From: an uncultured Clostridia bacterium
GTDB lineage: Bacteria > Bacillota > Clostridia > Monoglobales > Monoglobaceae
Length of the DNA stretch: 64,000 nucleotides
Reading direction: 5' to 3'
Assembly (NCBI GenBank): GCA_947625905.1
Contig: CANQQJ010000010.1
Span: 24,701-88,700, forward strand
The stretch's first letter is position 1; each line of letters opens with the position of its first letter. Of the stretch, positions 8,581 through 17,713 are shown piece after piece. A model generated the notes under the pieces. It was not told where the DNA came from. It did not search any database and was given only the letters and a program-made list of their open reading frames with translations. The translations under genes and the position numbers were made by a program.

Positions 8581-10971
8581 TTATTTTGTTTCAGCTTTTG
8601 ACAGTCTCGGAAGTATCGTGACCGCTATCTCACCGTCCGCCGCGTCCACAAACGCGGTCATTCCGTGTGTCATCGTCCCGTCGATCAGGAGTCGCGCCAG
8701 CTTATCCTCGATATTCTTTTCGATGTACCTCCGCATCGGACGCGCTCCGTAACGCTTGTCATAGGATTTTTCAACCACAAGATTTTTTGCGTCATCCGAA
8801 ACCTCAAGCCGAATGTCCTTTTCTTTAAGACCGCCTCTTAAATCATTGAGCATAAGATCAACGATCCCGACAAGGTCTTCTTTTTTTAGCTCGCTGAAAA
8901 TGATAACGTCGTCAACGCGGTTCAAAAATTCGGGCCTGAAAAGCTGCTTGAGCGCGCGGTCTATCTTTATCCGCGTCGCTTCCTCGGTTTCATTAAAGCC
9001 GACAACATTGGATTTGCTGTCGCTTCCCGCATTTGAGGTCATAATAATTATAGTGTTTTCAAAATTTACAACCTTGCCGTGGCTGTCGGTTATCCTGCCG
9101 TCGTCAAGTATCTGCAGAAGAATATTGAAAACATCCTCGTGCGCTTTTTCGATCTCGTCAAGCAGAATAACGCTGTAGGGTCTGCGGCGTATTTTTTCGG
9201 TCAGCTGACCCGCCTCGTCGTAGCCCACGTATCCGGGCGGCGAGCCGATAATTTTTGAAACGGAATGTTTTTCCATATATTCCGACATATCGAGCCGAAT
9301 AAGCGACTCCTCGCCGTCAAAGACCTCGCGCGCGATTTGCTTGGCAAGCTCGGTTTTTCCCACGCCCGTGGGGCCTACAAAAATAAACGAAACGGGGCGG
9401 CGCTTTAAATTTATGCCGGCTCTCTTTCTGCGTATCGCGTTGGCCGCGCTTGTGACTGCCTCATCCTGTCCTACAACGCCCGCGTGAAGTCTGTTCTCAA
9501 GATCGGTCAGCCTCTCCGATTCGTATTCGGATATGTGTTTCACGGGAATCTTTGTCCAGTTTTCGATCACCGCGGCAACATCTTCGGGCTCAATATATTT
9601 GACCGCGGATCTGCTCAGGGTGTCGATCTTTGATTTGAGCTGCAGTTCATGCACTTTAAGGTCGGCAGCCTCCTGATAATTGTCGGCCTCGGCGGCCGCG
9701 TCCTTTTTTTGCACTGTTTCGGCAAGTTCGGCATTCAGACGCTCAAGCTCTATCAGCTCGCGGTTGTTTAAGTTAACCTTCGACGCCGCCTCGTCGATAA
9801 CGTCGATTGCTTTGTCGGGCAAAAATCTGTCCTGGATATATCTTTCCGAAAGGATCGCGGCAGTCCTGATTATTTCATCGGTTATCTTCACATGGTGGTA
9901 GTTCTCGTAATAACCTTTTATGCCCTTGAGTATTTCTATAGTCTCGTCGATCGAGGGCTCGTCTACCATAACGGTCTGGAACCTGCGCTCAAGCGCCGAG
10001 TCCTTTTCGATGTGCTTTCTGTACTCGTCGATGGTCGTGGCTCCGATAACCTGTATCTCGCCCTTCGCGAGAGCCGGTTTTAATATATTTCCCGCGTTCA
10101 TTCCGCCCTCTGCGTCGCCGGCGGAAGCAATAGTGTGTATCTCATCTATGACCAGAATAATATTTCCGGCTTTTTTAACTTCGTTAATTATGTTCCTGAG
10201 CCTTGACTCGAACTGACCGCGGAACTGTGTGCCGGCTATAACCGATGTCATATCAAGAAGATATATCTCCGTGTTCATCAGCTTGTGCGGAACTTCTCCG
10301 TTAATGATCTTCAGCGCAAGCCCCTCCGCAATCGCTGTTTTGCCGACTCCGGGCTCGCCTATCAGGCAGGGGTTATTTTTGGTACGTCTGTTAAGTATCT
10401 GGATCGTCCGCTCTATCTCTGAATTTCTGCCTATCACTGTGTCGATCTCGCCATTCGCAGCCCGAGCCGTCAAATTTACGCCGTAGGTGTCAAGCATACG
10501 GTTCTTTTTGCGCTCGCGCTCTCGTGTGGCGCGCGGAGCACCTTTTTTGTTATTATCATTTTCGGCGTTTTGCTGTCTGCCGGGATTCATAAAATTGTTA
10601 AATATCCCCGACATATTGAACGGATTGCGTTGTCGGCTTTTGCCCATCGGCTCGTCACCGTTTACTTCATCATCCTCATTTTCGACCGATATCAGATCGG
10701 CGTCGCCGCCAAGCTCCTGGCGCAGCATGTTTATACTTTCTCCTATATCAAAATCATCGCCCATTTCATCAATGACCGACTTCATTTCACCGTTAAGTCT
10801 GTCCATCTCCTCGGCGTCGATACCCATTTTGTTCAGGATATTATCTATCGGACCCAGATTAAGCTCTTTGGCGCATGAGAGACAATACCCCTCGTTTTTT
10901 TGCGAGCCGTCGGGACTGAGCCTTGATATGAAAACAACAGCAAGATTTTTATGGCATCTGCAGCAAAGCAT
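8581..10971 (-). CDS. clpE: ClpE-type AAA+ unfoldase with N-terminal zinc finger
   Basis: 796-aa Hsp100 ATPase. An N-terminal C4 zinc finger (C3/C6 and C30/C33) replaces the Clp N domain, which distinguishes ClpE from ClpC. Then D1 with GEPGVGKT, a UVR-like coiled segment in the middle, and D2 with GPTGVGKT and [21 protein letters not shown] tripeptide in D2 is the ClpP-docking loop, so it probably works with ClpP. Start placed at 10971, preceded by AGGAGGGG; the frame runs 7 codons further up through the ribosome site. No CtsR operator is visible in its promoter, unlike in bacilli. Known family role: disaggregation and turnover of misfolded protein. Confidence 0.93.
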   Translation of the reverse strand: MLCCRCHKNLAVVFISRLSPDGSQKNEGYCLSCAKELNLGPIDNILNKMGIDAEEMDRLNGEMKSVIDEMGDDFDIGESINMLRQELGGDADLISVENEDDEVNGDEPMGKSRQRNPFNMSGIFNNFMNPGRQQNAENDNNKKGAPRATRERERKKNRMLDTYGVNLTARAANGEIDTVIGRNSEIERTIQILNRRTKNNPCLIGEPGVGKTAIAEGLALKIINGEVPHKLMNTEIYLLDMTSVIAGTQFRGQFESRLRNIINEVKKAGNIILVIDEIHTIASAGDAEGGMNAGNILKPALAKGEIQVIGATTIDEYRKHIEKDSALERRFQTVMVDEPSIDETIEILKGIKGYYENYHHVKITDEIIRTAAILSERYIQDRFLPDKAIDVIDEAASKVNLNNRELIELERLNAELAETVQKKDAAAEADNYQEAADLKVHELQLKSKIDTLSRSAVKYIEPEDVAAVIENWTKIPVKHISEYESERLTDLENRLHAGVVGQDEAVTSAANAIRRKRAGINLKRRPVSFIFVGPTGVGKTELAKQIAREVFDGEESLIRLDMSEYMEKHSVSKIIGSPPGYVGYDEAGQLTEKIRRRPYSVILLDEIEKAHEDVFNILLQILDDGRITDSHGKVVNFENTIIIMTSNAGSDSKSNVVGFNETEEATRIKIDRALKQLFRPEFLNRVDDVIIFSELKKEDLVGIVDLMLNDLRGGLKEKDIRLEVSDDAKNLVVEKSYDKRYGARPMRRYIEKNIEDKLARLLIDGTMTHGMTAFVDAADGEIAVTILPRLSKAETK

Positions 10972-11003
10972 TATACCCCTCCTATTTGCCAATTTATTAG
11001 AAT

Positions 11004-11032
11004 ATTATAACACAACAAAATTGTTTTAGCAA
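11004..11032 (-). promoter_or_regulatory. Promoter of clpE
   Basis: Minus-strand TTGCTA (11027-11032) and TATAAT (11004-11009) with a 17-base spacer, about 33 bases before the clpE start. The spacer carries AACAATTTTGTT, a small inverted repeat. Divergent from the MocR-type promoter. Confidence 0.65.
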
Positions 11033-11082
11033 TAAATTTATTTATAAAGTTTTTGCCGTAAACAAATTTTGTAAAAAAATTA

Positions 11083-11120
11083 CTTGTATTCTTGTATTTT
11101 TAATTGATTTGTGGTATAAT
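11083..11120 (+). promoter_or_regulatory. Promoter of the MocR-type gene with tandem CTTGTATT operator-like repeat
   Basis: TTGTAT (11092-11097), 17-base spacer, TATAAT (11115-11120). The -35 lies in the second unit of a perfect tandem repeat CTTGTATT-CTTGTATT (11083-11098). MocR/GabR-family regulators are known to bind direct repeats near their promoters, so an autoregulatory site is a reasonable inference. Confidence 0.55.
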
Positions 11121-11153
11121 TCTTATGAAATATAAATTAATGGGTGAACATAT

Positions 11154-12554
11154 ATGGCAATACAAAATTTCGTCGCTAAAAATAACGGAATACCCCTTTA
11201 CATACAGTTAAAGAGGGCTTTTATCGATGAGATCAAAGCCGGGAAATATGAAAATATGCAAAAACTCCCATCTCGAAGAAAATTGGCAAAAACGCTCCAT
11301 CTCAGCACAACTACTGTAAACAACGCATATCAGGCGCTTGTGGACGAGGGTTACGCCGTCACTATAGATCGCAGCGGATTTTATGCCAGGACATTTGAAT
11401 CGACAAATGACGAGTATAACGATATCGTATGGGAGACAAGCACCGAATACTTATACAACTTCAGTTACAACAACTGCGACACTTCGTTTTTAAAGGAATA
11501 TTTTATTATTCCGTCCAAAAATTACAGCAGAGCGATAGAAAACAGCGCTCGGATATTATCCTCCCACGGCAACAAGAGGGGAGAAACCGGCCTTCGGGTA
11601 GAGCTTTCGAAATTTTTAAGCCAATTCAGGGGGATCAGCTGCTCTATTAACGACATTATTTTCGGCGCGGGAATACAATATCTTCTGACGGCCATCGTTA
11701 TGATATTGGGCACCGATAAAGTTTACGGTTTTGAAAATCCAACCGATTATAAAATGTATGTCTGGCTTAAAAATCTCGGTGTTAATATAAAATTTCTGAA
11801 CATCACCGCGCACAACAGAATAACCCCGGACGAGCTTGACAAACTCGGTATAGACGTTATGATATTAATGCCCGAAAACCAGCTCCCGACAGGACGCAGG
11901 ATGGATCTTGAGGAAAGGCAGGAACTTGCGCGCTGGTGCTCGGATTCAAAAGAGAAATATATTATCGAAACCGCGACCGACGGCTATCTGAATTATTCCG
12001 ATAACATAATAAGCACTATATATACTCTCGCGGAGTCAAACGTGATCTATCTTGAAAGCTTTGAATATATTTTATCGCCAAATATACGCGCGTCATACAT
12101 GGTGCTTCCGCCCGGGATCATTGATTCGGTGATAAAGAAGCTCGAAAACTTTTCACCTCTTGTCACGGCGTACGAACAGGAAATATATCACAATATGCTC
12201 AGCGGCGGATTTTTGAAAAAACTGATACTAAAAAATAATAAAAATATGAAGAAAAAGCGCGACCGTCTGATCTCGGAACTCAGAGCTTCGGAATTGGGAA
12301 GCAGATTCGCCGCCGTCAACGCAGACACGGGAATGAATTTTCTCGGAATAATAGAGGGCAGCGGAAGCGGGATCGAGCTTACCCGAGCCGCGTTTGACGC
12401 GGGCGTAAAAATATTCGAGATGAGCAAATTTTTAAACAATCCCAATCCTCAAATCGAGCACCGAGCCTTTGTTTTCGGATACGGCGGTCTGAATACCGGC
12501 GATATAAAAGACGCGGTAAAGCGTATTGAAGGCGTTTGGTGCCCGATCGATTAG
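11154..12554 (+). CDS. MocR/GabR-type regulator with degenerate aminotransferase domain
   Basis: 466-aa protein: N-terminal GntR winged helix (about residues 10-80, with IPLYIQLKRAFIDEIKAGKY and the LSTTTVNNAYQAL recognition helix) joined to a fold-type I aminotransferase-like domain (about 115-460). In active MocR proteins the aminotransferase domain holds PLP through a lysine in a TFSK-x-L motif. Here that position is Tyr305 (SFEYILSPNIRASYM), and the usual EDDYD that contacts the PLP ring is E272-TATD. Cofactor binding by the usual aldimine is therefore unlikely. PTGRRM at about 245-250 is kept. Encoded just upstream of the DUF4867 gene on the same strand. Ribosome site (GGGTGA) is weak. 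Confidence 0.87.
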   Translation: MAIQNFVAKNNGIPLYIQLKRAFIDEIKAGKYENMQKLPSRRKLAKTLHLSTTTVNNAYQALVDEGYAVTIDRSGFYARTFESTNDEYNDIVWETSTEYLYNFSYNNCDTSFLKEYFIIPSKNYSRAIENSARILSSHGNKRGETGLRVELSKFLSQFRGISCSINDIIFGAGIQYLLTAIVMILGTDKVYGFENPTDYKMYVWLKNLGVNIKFLNITAHNRITPDELDKLGIDVMILMPENQLPTGRRMDLEERQELARWCSDSKEKYIIETATDGYLNYSDNIISTIYTLAESNVIYLESFEYILSPNIRASYMVLPPGIIDSVIKKLENFSPLVTAYEQEIYHNMLSGGFLKKLILKNNKNMKKKRDRLISELRASELGSRFAAVNADTGMNFLGIIEGSGSGIELTRAAFDAGVKIFEMSKFLNNPNPQIEHRAFVFGYGGLNTGDIKDAVKRIEGVWCPID

Positions 12555-12579
12555 ACTCTCGATCGTCCGCATTTTCGCC

Positions 12580-12623
12580 TTGACAAAGAAAACGCCTAAT
12601 GTTATACTGATTTTGATATCAGT
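12580..12623 (+). promoter_or_regulatory. Promoter of DUF4867 gene with overlapping inverted repeat
   Basis: TTGACA (12580-12585), 17-base spacer, TATACT (12603-12608). An inverted repeat ACTGAT-TTTGAT-ATCAGT (12606-12623) overlaps the end of the -10 and the expected transcription start, a classic repressor-operator position. The binding protein is unknown. Confidence 0.6.
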
Positions 12624-12680
12624 TTAATAATGACATAAAAATCGAATGAAATTTAAATTTTAAAAAACGGAGGAATGAAA

Positions 12681-13325
12681 ATGAGTTTAGTAATTAAATC
12701 TGTCAATGACAAGGATTTCGTAAAATACGGCAGAGTTGTCGAAGGATATGATTTCGGCAAGCTTCTTTCTACTCTTGAAAGCTGCTCTCCCAAGCCCGAC
12801 GACGTGGTGTATGTTCCGTCGTGTCCCGAGCTTGAGTCCCTTGAAGTTAAGAAATATTTGGCCGATAACGTCTACGGCGGAATGCCGATTCAGATCGGCT
12901 ACTGTAACGGAACAAACACAAAGCTCAATTGCCTTGAATATCACAAAGACAGTGAGATCGACATTGCGGCCGATGATTGCGTTCTGCTTTTGGGTTGTCA
13001 GCAGGACGCTGCGAAAGGAACATACGACACATCTAAGGTCGAGGCGTTTCTCTGCCCCAAAGGCACTGCAGTCGAGCTTTACGCGACGACGCTGCACTAC
13101 GCGCCGTGCAGCGCCAAGCTCGGCGAGGGTTTCAGAGTAGTGATCGTCCTTCCCAAGGGTACAAATTACGATATGCCCGATATCGAGATCACCAACAATG
13201 AGGATAAGCGGCTGTTTGCAAGCAACAAGTGGCTGATCGCACATCCCGACGCGCCCGAGGCGAAGCAGGGCGCCGTTGTTGCCATAACCGGCGATAACAC
13301 CGATATTGCCGAGCTTATCAAATAA
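12681..13325 (+). CDS. DUF4867 family protein, cupin-like
   Basis: 214-aa cytoplasmic protein that I recognise as DUF4867; no function is established. The central part (about 70-155: IQIGYCNGTNTKLNCLEYHK, then DDCVLLLG, EAFLCPKGTAVELYATTLHYAPC) has the strand pattern and His/Glu spacing of a cupin barrel, as in sugar isomerases and ureidoglycolate lyase, so a metal-dependent sugar or carboxylate enzyme is possible. Start chosen at 12681: GGAGG (12669-12673) is 7 bases before this ATG but only 1 base before the alternative ATG at 12675. It has its own promoter with an operator-like repeat and follows a MocR-type regulator. Confidence 0.8.
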   Translation: MSLVIKSVNDKDFVKYGRVVEGYDFGKLLSTLESCSPKPDDVVYVPSCPELESLEVKKYLADNVYGGMPIQIGYCNGTNTKLNCLEYHKDSEIDIAADDCVLLLGCQQDAAKGTYDTSKVEAFLCPKGTAVELYATTLHYAPCSAKLGEGFRVVIVLPKGTNYDMPDIEITNNEDKRLFASNKWLIAHPDAPEAKQGAVVAITGDNTDIAELIK

Positions 13326-13359
13326 GAGGCATATTAATAAATTGTAATATAATTTCAAT

Positions 13360-13397
13360 AAACAGGTCTTGATACAAGGCCTGTTTGCGTATATAAT
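13360..13397 (+). promoter_or_regulatory. uppP promoter whose -35 lies in a perfect hairpin
   Basis: TTGATA (13369-13374), 17-base spacer, TATAAT (13392-13397). The -35 falls inside a 12-bp hairpin, AAACAGGTCTTG-ATA-CAAGGCCTGTTT (13360-13386, one G.U pair), which probably also serves as terminator of the DUF4867 transcript. The same inverted repeat in DNA could be an operator. Confidence 0.55.
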
Positions 13398-13430
13398 AAT
13401 AAGCACATAATTTTTGGGAGGTATTCTGAA

Positions 13431-14240
13431 TTGAACTTTATCGAAGTTATAAAATCAATTATTCTCGGCATTGTCGAGGGCATAACCGAATGGCTGCCCA
13501 TAAGCTCCACGGGTCACATGATCCTCGTGAACGAGCTGATACGCAACACGGGCTTCACGGCCTCGGATTTATATTTGTATGTTATACAGCTTGGCGCGAT
13601 ACTCGCGGTCGTCACACTGTATTTCCGCAAGCTGAACCCGTTCTCGCCGAGCAAAACAAAAAGCGAAAAGTCGGACACATGGCAGATGTGGTTCAAGGTG
13701 GTGATCGCCTGTCTGCCCGCCGCGGTTATCGGACTGCTGCTCGACCCGATAATGGAAAAACTCGAAAACTGGGAAGTCGTTTCCGCCACCCTTATTATCT
13801 ACGGAATAGCGTTTATCATTCTTGAAAACCGTCCGAGAAAAACTCTCGTGCGCGACATGAACGGCATGACCTACAAAACCGCGCTGCTGATCGGCATGTT
13901 TCAGGTGCTTTCGATAATTCCCGGGACCTCACGCTCGGGCTCTACCATATTGGGCGCCATGATAGTCGGCTGCTCGAGAGAGATAGCTGCGGAGTTCTCG
14001 TTCTTTCTGGCGATACCCGTCATGTTCGGCGTCAGTCTATTAAAAATTTTGAAATACGGTCTTGTTATGAGCGGCGGCGACGCGGCTGTGCTCCTCATCG
14101 GCATGGCTGTGGCATATGCAGTTTCGATGCTGGCGATAAAGTTCCTCGTAAATTTTGTGAAAAGCCACGACTTCAAGCCCTTCGGAGTTTACAGAATAAT
14201 TCTCGGACTTGTCGTTATAGCTTACTTCTTGGTATTTTGA
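13431..14240 (+). CDS. uppP: Undecaprenyl-diphosphatase UppP (BacA)
   Basis: 269-aa integral membrane phosphatase that converts undecaprenyl diphosphate to the monophosphate, recycling the lipid carrier for peptidoglycan; extra copies give bacitracin resistance. Signature EGITEWLPISSTGHM at about residues 16-30 and PGTSRSG near 160, with about eight hydrophobic helices. Start is TTG, with GGGAGG 9 bases before it. A BceR-like bacitracin-type module is found at the far end of the window, but the two are not linked. Confidence 0.95.
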   Translation: MNFIEVIKSIILGIVEGITEWLPISSTGHMILVNELIRNTGFTASDLYLYVIQLGAILAVVTLYFRKLNPFSPSKTKSEKSDTWQMWFKVVIACLPAAVIGLLLDPIMEKLENWEVVSATLIIYGIAFIILENRPRKTLVRDMNGMTYKTALLIGMFQVLSIIPGTSRSGSTILGAMIVGCSREIAAEFSFFLAIPVMFGVSLLKILKYGLVMSGGDAAVLLIGMAVAYAVSMLAIKFLVNFVKSHDFKPFGVYRIILGLVVIAYFLVF

Positions 14241-14292
14241 CCGTAAAATATCAACGGTTTTATTGAAAATACATCTTTTTTGAAATTTACTA

Positions 14293-14321
14293 TTGCAAAT
14301 AGACTGTTGTTGTTATATAAT
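14293..14321 (+). promoter_or_regulatory. Promoter of argGH
   Basis: TTGCAA (14293-14298), 17-base spacer, TATAAT (14316-14321), about 45 bases before the argG start. No arginine-repressor box could be made out with confidence. Confidence 0.6.
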
Positions 14322-14372
14322 AGATAAAGAAAATTTTGCCCAAGCGGCATAACATAATCCGGAGGTATAAAA

Positions 14373-15587
14373 ATGGCAAAAGAAAAAGTAGTATTGGCGT
14401 ATTCGGGAGGTCTCGACACCTCGATCATCATTCCTTGGCTCAAGGAGAATTATGACTATGATGTTATCGCGGTATGCGGCAACGTTGGCCAGGGCAAAGA
14501 GACCGAAGGTCTTGAAGAGAGGGCAAAGAGATCGGGCGCACTCAAGCTCTATATTGAGGACTTAAGAGACGAGTACGTTGAGGATTTTATTTTCCCCACG
14601 CTCAAAGCCGGCGCGGTCTATGAGGGCAAGTATCTGCTGGGAACATCCCACGCGCGTCCGATCATAGCGAGAAGGCTTGTTGAGATAGCGAAAAAAGAAG
14701 GAGCGGTGGCTATCTGTCACGGAGCAACCGGCAAAGGCAACGATCAGGTCCGCTTTGAACTGACTATCAAGGCGCTGGCTCCGGAGCTTAAAATAATCGC
14801 GCCCTGGAGGATTTGGGACATCAAATCGAGAGAAGACGCGGTCGATTACGCCGAGGCTCATAATATTGAGATACCCGTAACCAAAAAAGATTTGTATTCA
14901 AGAGACAGAAACATCTGGCACATCAGCCACGAGGGCATGGATCTTGAGGATCCCGCCAACGAGCCTCAGCTCGACAGCCTGCTCAAGCTCGGCGTATCGC
15001 CCGAAAAGGCTCCGGACGAGCCCACATATATCACAATAGGATTTAATAAGGGCGTTCCGGTGTCGCTGGACGGCAAGAAAATGAAGGCGCGCGAGCTGGT
15101 TGAAAAACTCAATGAACTTGGCGGAAAGAACGGAATCGGCATTGCTGACATCGTTGAGGACAGACTGGTCGGCATGAAGTCAAGAGGCGTGTATGAGACT
15201 CCGGGCGGTACAATTCTGTACGCCGCTCTTCAGGAACTTGAGTATCTCTGCCTTGACCGTGACACTCAGGCGTTCAAGCGCCAGGCGGCCATCAAATTCG
15301 CCGAACTGGTGTATGACGGCAAGTGGTTCACGCCCCTGCGCGAGTCGCTTTCTGCCATGGTTGACTCGATGGAGGAAACAGTCACCGGCGAAGTTCGCGT
15401 TAAGCTTTACAAAGGCTCAGTTACCCCCGCGGGCACAAAGTCGCCTTACTCGCTTTATAACGAGGATATCGCCAGCTTCGGCGACAGCCATGAGCTCTAC
15501 AGCCACAAGGACAGCGAGGGCTTCATAAACCTGTTCGGACTTCCGCTCAAGGTTAGAGCCTTAATGAAGAAAAAACAGAATAAGTAA
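14373..15587 (+). CDS. argG: Argininosuccinate synthase
   Basis: 404-aa cytoplasmic enzyme joining citrulline and aspartate with ATP to give argininosuccinate. N-type ATP pyrophosphatase loop AYSGGLDTS at residues 9-17; [19 protein letters not shown] region at about 113-127 (here [15 protein letters not shown]) is diagnostic. CGGAGG precedes the ATG. argH follows after 27 bases, so the last two steps of arginine synthesis form an operon. Confidence 0.98.
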   Translation: MAKEKVVLAYSGGLDTSIIIPWLKENYDYDVIAVCGNVGQGKETEGLEERAKRSGALKLYIEDLRDEYVEDFIFPTLKAGAVYEGKYLLGTSHARPIIARRLVEIAKKEGAVAICHGATGKGNDQVRFELTIKALAPELKIIAPWRIWDIKSREDAVDYAEAHNIEIPVTKKDLYSRDRNIWHISHEGMDLEDPANEPQLDSLLKLGVSPEKAPDEPTYITIGFNKGVPVSLDGKKMKARELVEKLNELGGKNGIGIADIVEDRLVGMKSRGVYETPGGTILYAALQELEYLCLDRDTQAFKRQAAIKFAELVYDGKWFTPLRESLSAMVDSMEETVTGEVRVKLYKGSVTPAGTKSPYSLYNEDIASFGDSHELYSHKDSEGFINLFGLPLKVRALMKKKQNK

Positions 15588-15614
15588 ACAAGTTTTTCGG
15601 AAAGAGGACAGATA

Positions 15615-16979
15615 ATGGCAAAATTATGGGGAGGCCGCTTTTCAAAATCCACCGACGCGCTGGTTGACGATTTCAACTCGTCGATCAGGTTTGACTCGCG
15701 GATGTACGTTCAGGACATACGCGGGAGCCAGGCCCACGCCGAGATGCTCGGCAGGCAGGGGATAATAAGCAAAGAGGACTCCAAGTTGATTGTAAAGACT
15801 CTCGGCGAGATCAAAAAAGATATTGACGACGGAAAAGTCGAGTTCAGGATCGACGCCGAGGACATACATATGAATATCGAGACGATACTAATCGAGCGGA
15901 TAGGAGATGTGGGCAAGAGGCTCCACACGGGCCGCAGCCGCAACGATCAGGTTGCGCTTGACACGAGAATGTACGTCCGCGACAAGCTTGATGAGATAAA
16001 AAAAGACGTCGAGGCCCTCAAATCGACGCTGCTCGATCTGGCGGAGGAGCATCTCAACACGATAATGCCGGGCTATACCCACCTGCAAAAGGCGCAGCCC
16101 GTGACTCTGGCCCATCATCTGATGGCGTATTACGAGATGTTTAACCGCGACAGTTCAAGGCTTGACGACTGCCGAAAAAGGCTTAACGTAATGCCGCTCG
16201 GCAGCGGCGCGCTCGCGGGAACCACGTATCCCCTCGACCGCGAATTTGTTGCGGACAAGCTCGGTTTTGACTCAGTGAGCATGAACAGTCTGGACGGCGT
16301 TTCGGACAGAGATTTCACTCTCGAGCTTGCGTTTGACATATCGGTCATTATGACGCATCTCAGCCGTTTTTCCGAGGAAATAATTCTTTGGAGCTCGCAC
16401 GAGTTCGGATTCATTGATCTTGACGACGCGTACAGCACGGGCTCAAGCATAATGCCACAGAAAAAGAATCCCGACGTCGCCGAGCTTGCCAGAGGCAAGA
16501 CCGGCAGAGTATACGGTGACCTGATGGGACTTTTGACCGTTATGAAAGGGATTCCGCTGGCGTACAACAAGGATATGCAGGAGGACAAAGAGCAGCTGTT
16601 TGACGCGATCGACACCGTCAAAATGTGTTTGCCGGTATTCGAGAGAATGATAGCGACCATGACGGTGCGCAAAGACAGGATGCTTGAAGGAGCCAAAGGC
16701 GGATTTACCAATGCCACCGATGTTGCGGATTATCTTGTAAAAAAGGGTCTGCCGTTCCGCGACGCGCACGGTGTTGTTGGAAGAATTGTCGCGTACTGCA
16801 TTGAGAAAAACACCGTTATCGACGCGCTCTCGATCGATGAATTCAAGAGCTTTTCGGAGCTTTTCGGTGATGATATATACGACGCGATCTCGCTTGAGAC
16901 CTGCGTGGGTCAAAGAGAGCTTATCGGCGGACCCGCGCCAAAAACTGTCAAGGCGCTAATAGAAAAATATAAAAATTAA
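15615..16979 (+). CDS. argH: Argininosuccinate lyase
   Basis: 454-aa fumarase/aspartase superfamily enzyme that splits argininosuccinate to arginine and fumarate. N-terminal LWGGRFSK and the superfamily signature [12 protein letters not shown] (near residue 277) are intact, including the catalytic Ser in the mobile loop. Directly downstream of argG and 21 bases before the next gene, with which it may be co-transcribed. Confidence 0.98.
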   Translation: MAKLWGGRFSKSTDALVDDFNSSIRFDSRMYVQDIRGSQAHAEMLGRQGIISKEDSKLIVKTLGEIKKDIDDGKVEFRIDAEDIHMNIETILIERIGDVGKRLHTGRSRNDQVALDTRMYVRDKLDEIKKDVEALKSTLLDLAEEHLNTIMPGYTHLQKAQPVTLAHHLMAYYEMFNRDSSRLDDCRKRLNVMPLGSGALAGTTYPLDREFVADKLGFDSVSMNSLDGVSDRDFTLELAFDISVIMTHLSRFSEEIILWSSHEFGFIDLDDAYSTGSSIMPQKKNPDVAELARGKTGRVYGDLMGLLTVMKGIPLAYNKDMQEDKEQLFDAIDTVKMCLPVFERMIATMTVRKDRMLEGAKGGFTNATDVADYLVKKGLPFRDAHGVVGRIVAYCIEKNTVIDALSIDEFKSFSELFGDDIYDAISLETCVGQRELIGGPAPKTVKALIEKYKN

Positions 16980-17000
16980 TATAAAAGGAGATTGATTCAA

Positions 17001-17651
17001 ATGAAATTATTTATCGACACAGCCATTGTTGACGAAATCAAAGAAGTCAATGATATGGGCGTGATCTGCGGCGTTACAACAAATCCGTCGCTCATCGCCA
17101 AGTCGGGCAGAAAATTTGAGGATGTTGTAAAGGAGATCACTCAGATAGTTGACGGCCCCATCAGTGCCGAGGTTACCGCCAAGGATCCCGACGAGATGGT
17201 TGAGCAGGCGATCCCCCTCACCAAGATTCACAAAAATATCATAATCAAGATACCCTTCAACAAAGAGGGCCTGATGGCTTGCAAAAAGATGACCGCCCTG
17301 GGCATCAAGACAAATGTTACGCTTATTTTCTCGGCGGCACAGGCGCTTCTCGCGGCAAAGGCGGGCGCTACATACGTAAGCCCCTTCCTGGGCAGACTCG
17401 ACGACATCGGAACCGACGGCATGAACCTCATCGAGGAGATAGTTGACGTATTCGCGAATGATCCCGAGATCAACACGCAGATCATCGCCGCTTCTATCAG
17501 AAACCCGATCCATGTTATCGACGCCGCAAGAGTTGGCTGCGATATCGCGACCGTTCCCTACGGTGTTATCATGCAGATGCTCAACCACCCGCTGACCGAC
17601 ATCGGCATAGCAAGATTCGACGCGGACTGGGCAACGGTTCCCAAGGACTAA
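17001..17651 (+). CDS. fsa: Fructose-6-phosphate aldolase / small transaldolase
   Basis: 216-aa class I aldolase of the TalC/FSA type. MKLFIDTA start, TNPSLI near residue 27 and the Schiff-base lysine in [10 protein letters not shown] (about residue 85) identify the family; the short length separates it from TalB (about 315 aa). FSA and small transaldolases cannot be told apart reliably by eye, so the exact reaction is open. Start set at ATG 17001 behind AAGGAG; a TTG three codons upstream is too close to that site. Followed by a perfect hairpin at 17661-17685. Confidence 0.92.
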   Translation: MKLFIDTAIVDEIKEVNDMGVICGVTTNPSLIAKSGRKFEDVVKEITQIVDGPISAEVTAKDPDEMVEQAIPLTKIHKNIIIKIPFNKEGLMACKKMTALGIKTNVTLIFSAAQALLAAKAGATYVSPFLGRLDDIGTDGMNLIEEIVDVFANDPEINTQIIAASIRNPIHVIDAARVGCDIATVPYGVIMQMLNHPLTDIGIARFDADWATVPKD

Positions 17652-17660
17652 GAATATATT

Positions 17661-17685
17661 TAAGGGCTCCCGTTCGGAGCCCTTA
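17661..17685. terminator. Convergent terminator hairpin
   Basis: Perfect 10-bp stem TAAGGGCTCC-CGTTC-GGAGCCCTTA between two converging genes. The U-tract is poor on both strands, so efficiency is uncertain. Confidence 0.65.
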
Positions 17686-17713
17686 GTCATATAAGTCGGT
17701 ATATTATCTTGAT

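Noticed and set aside
10972..11153. CtsR operator at clpE
   Set aside because: No GGTCAAA-type heptad repeat on either strand.
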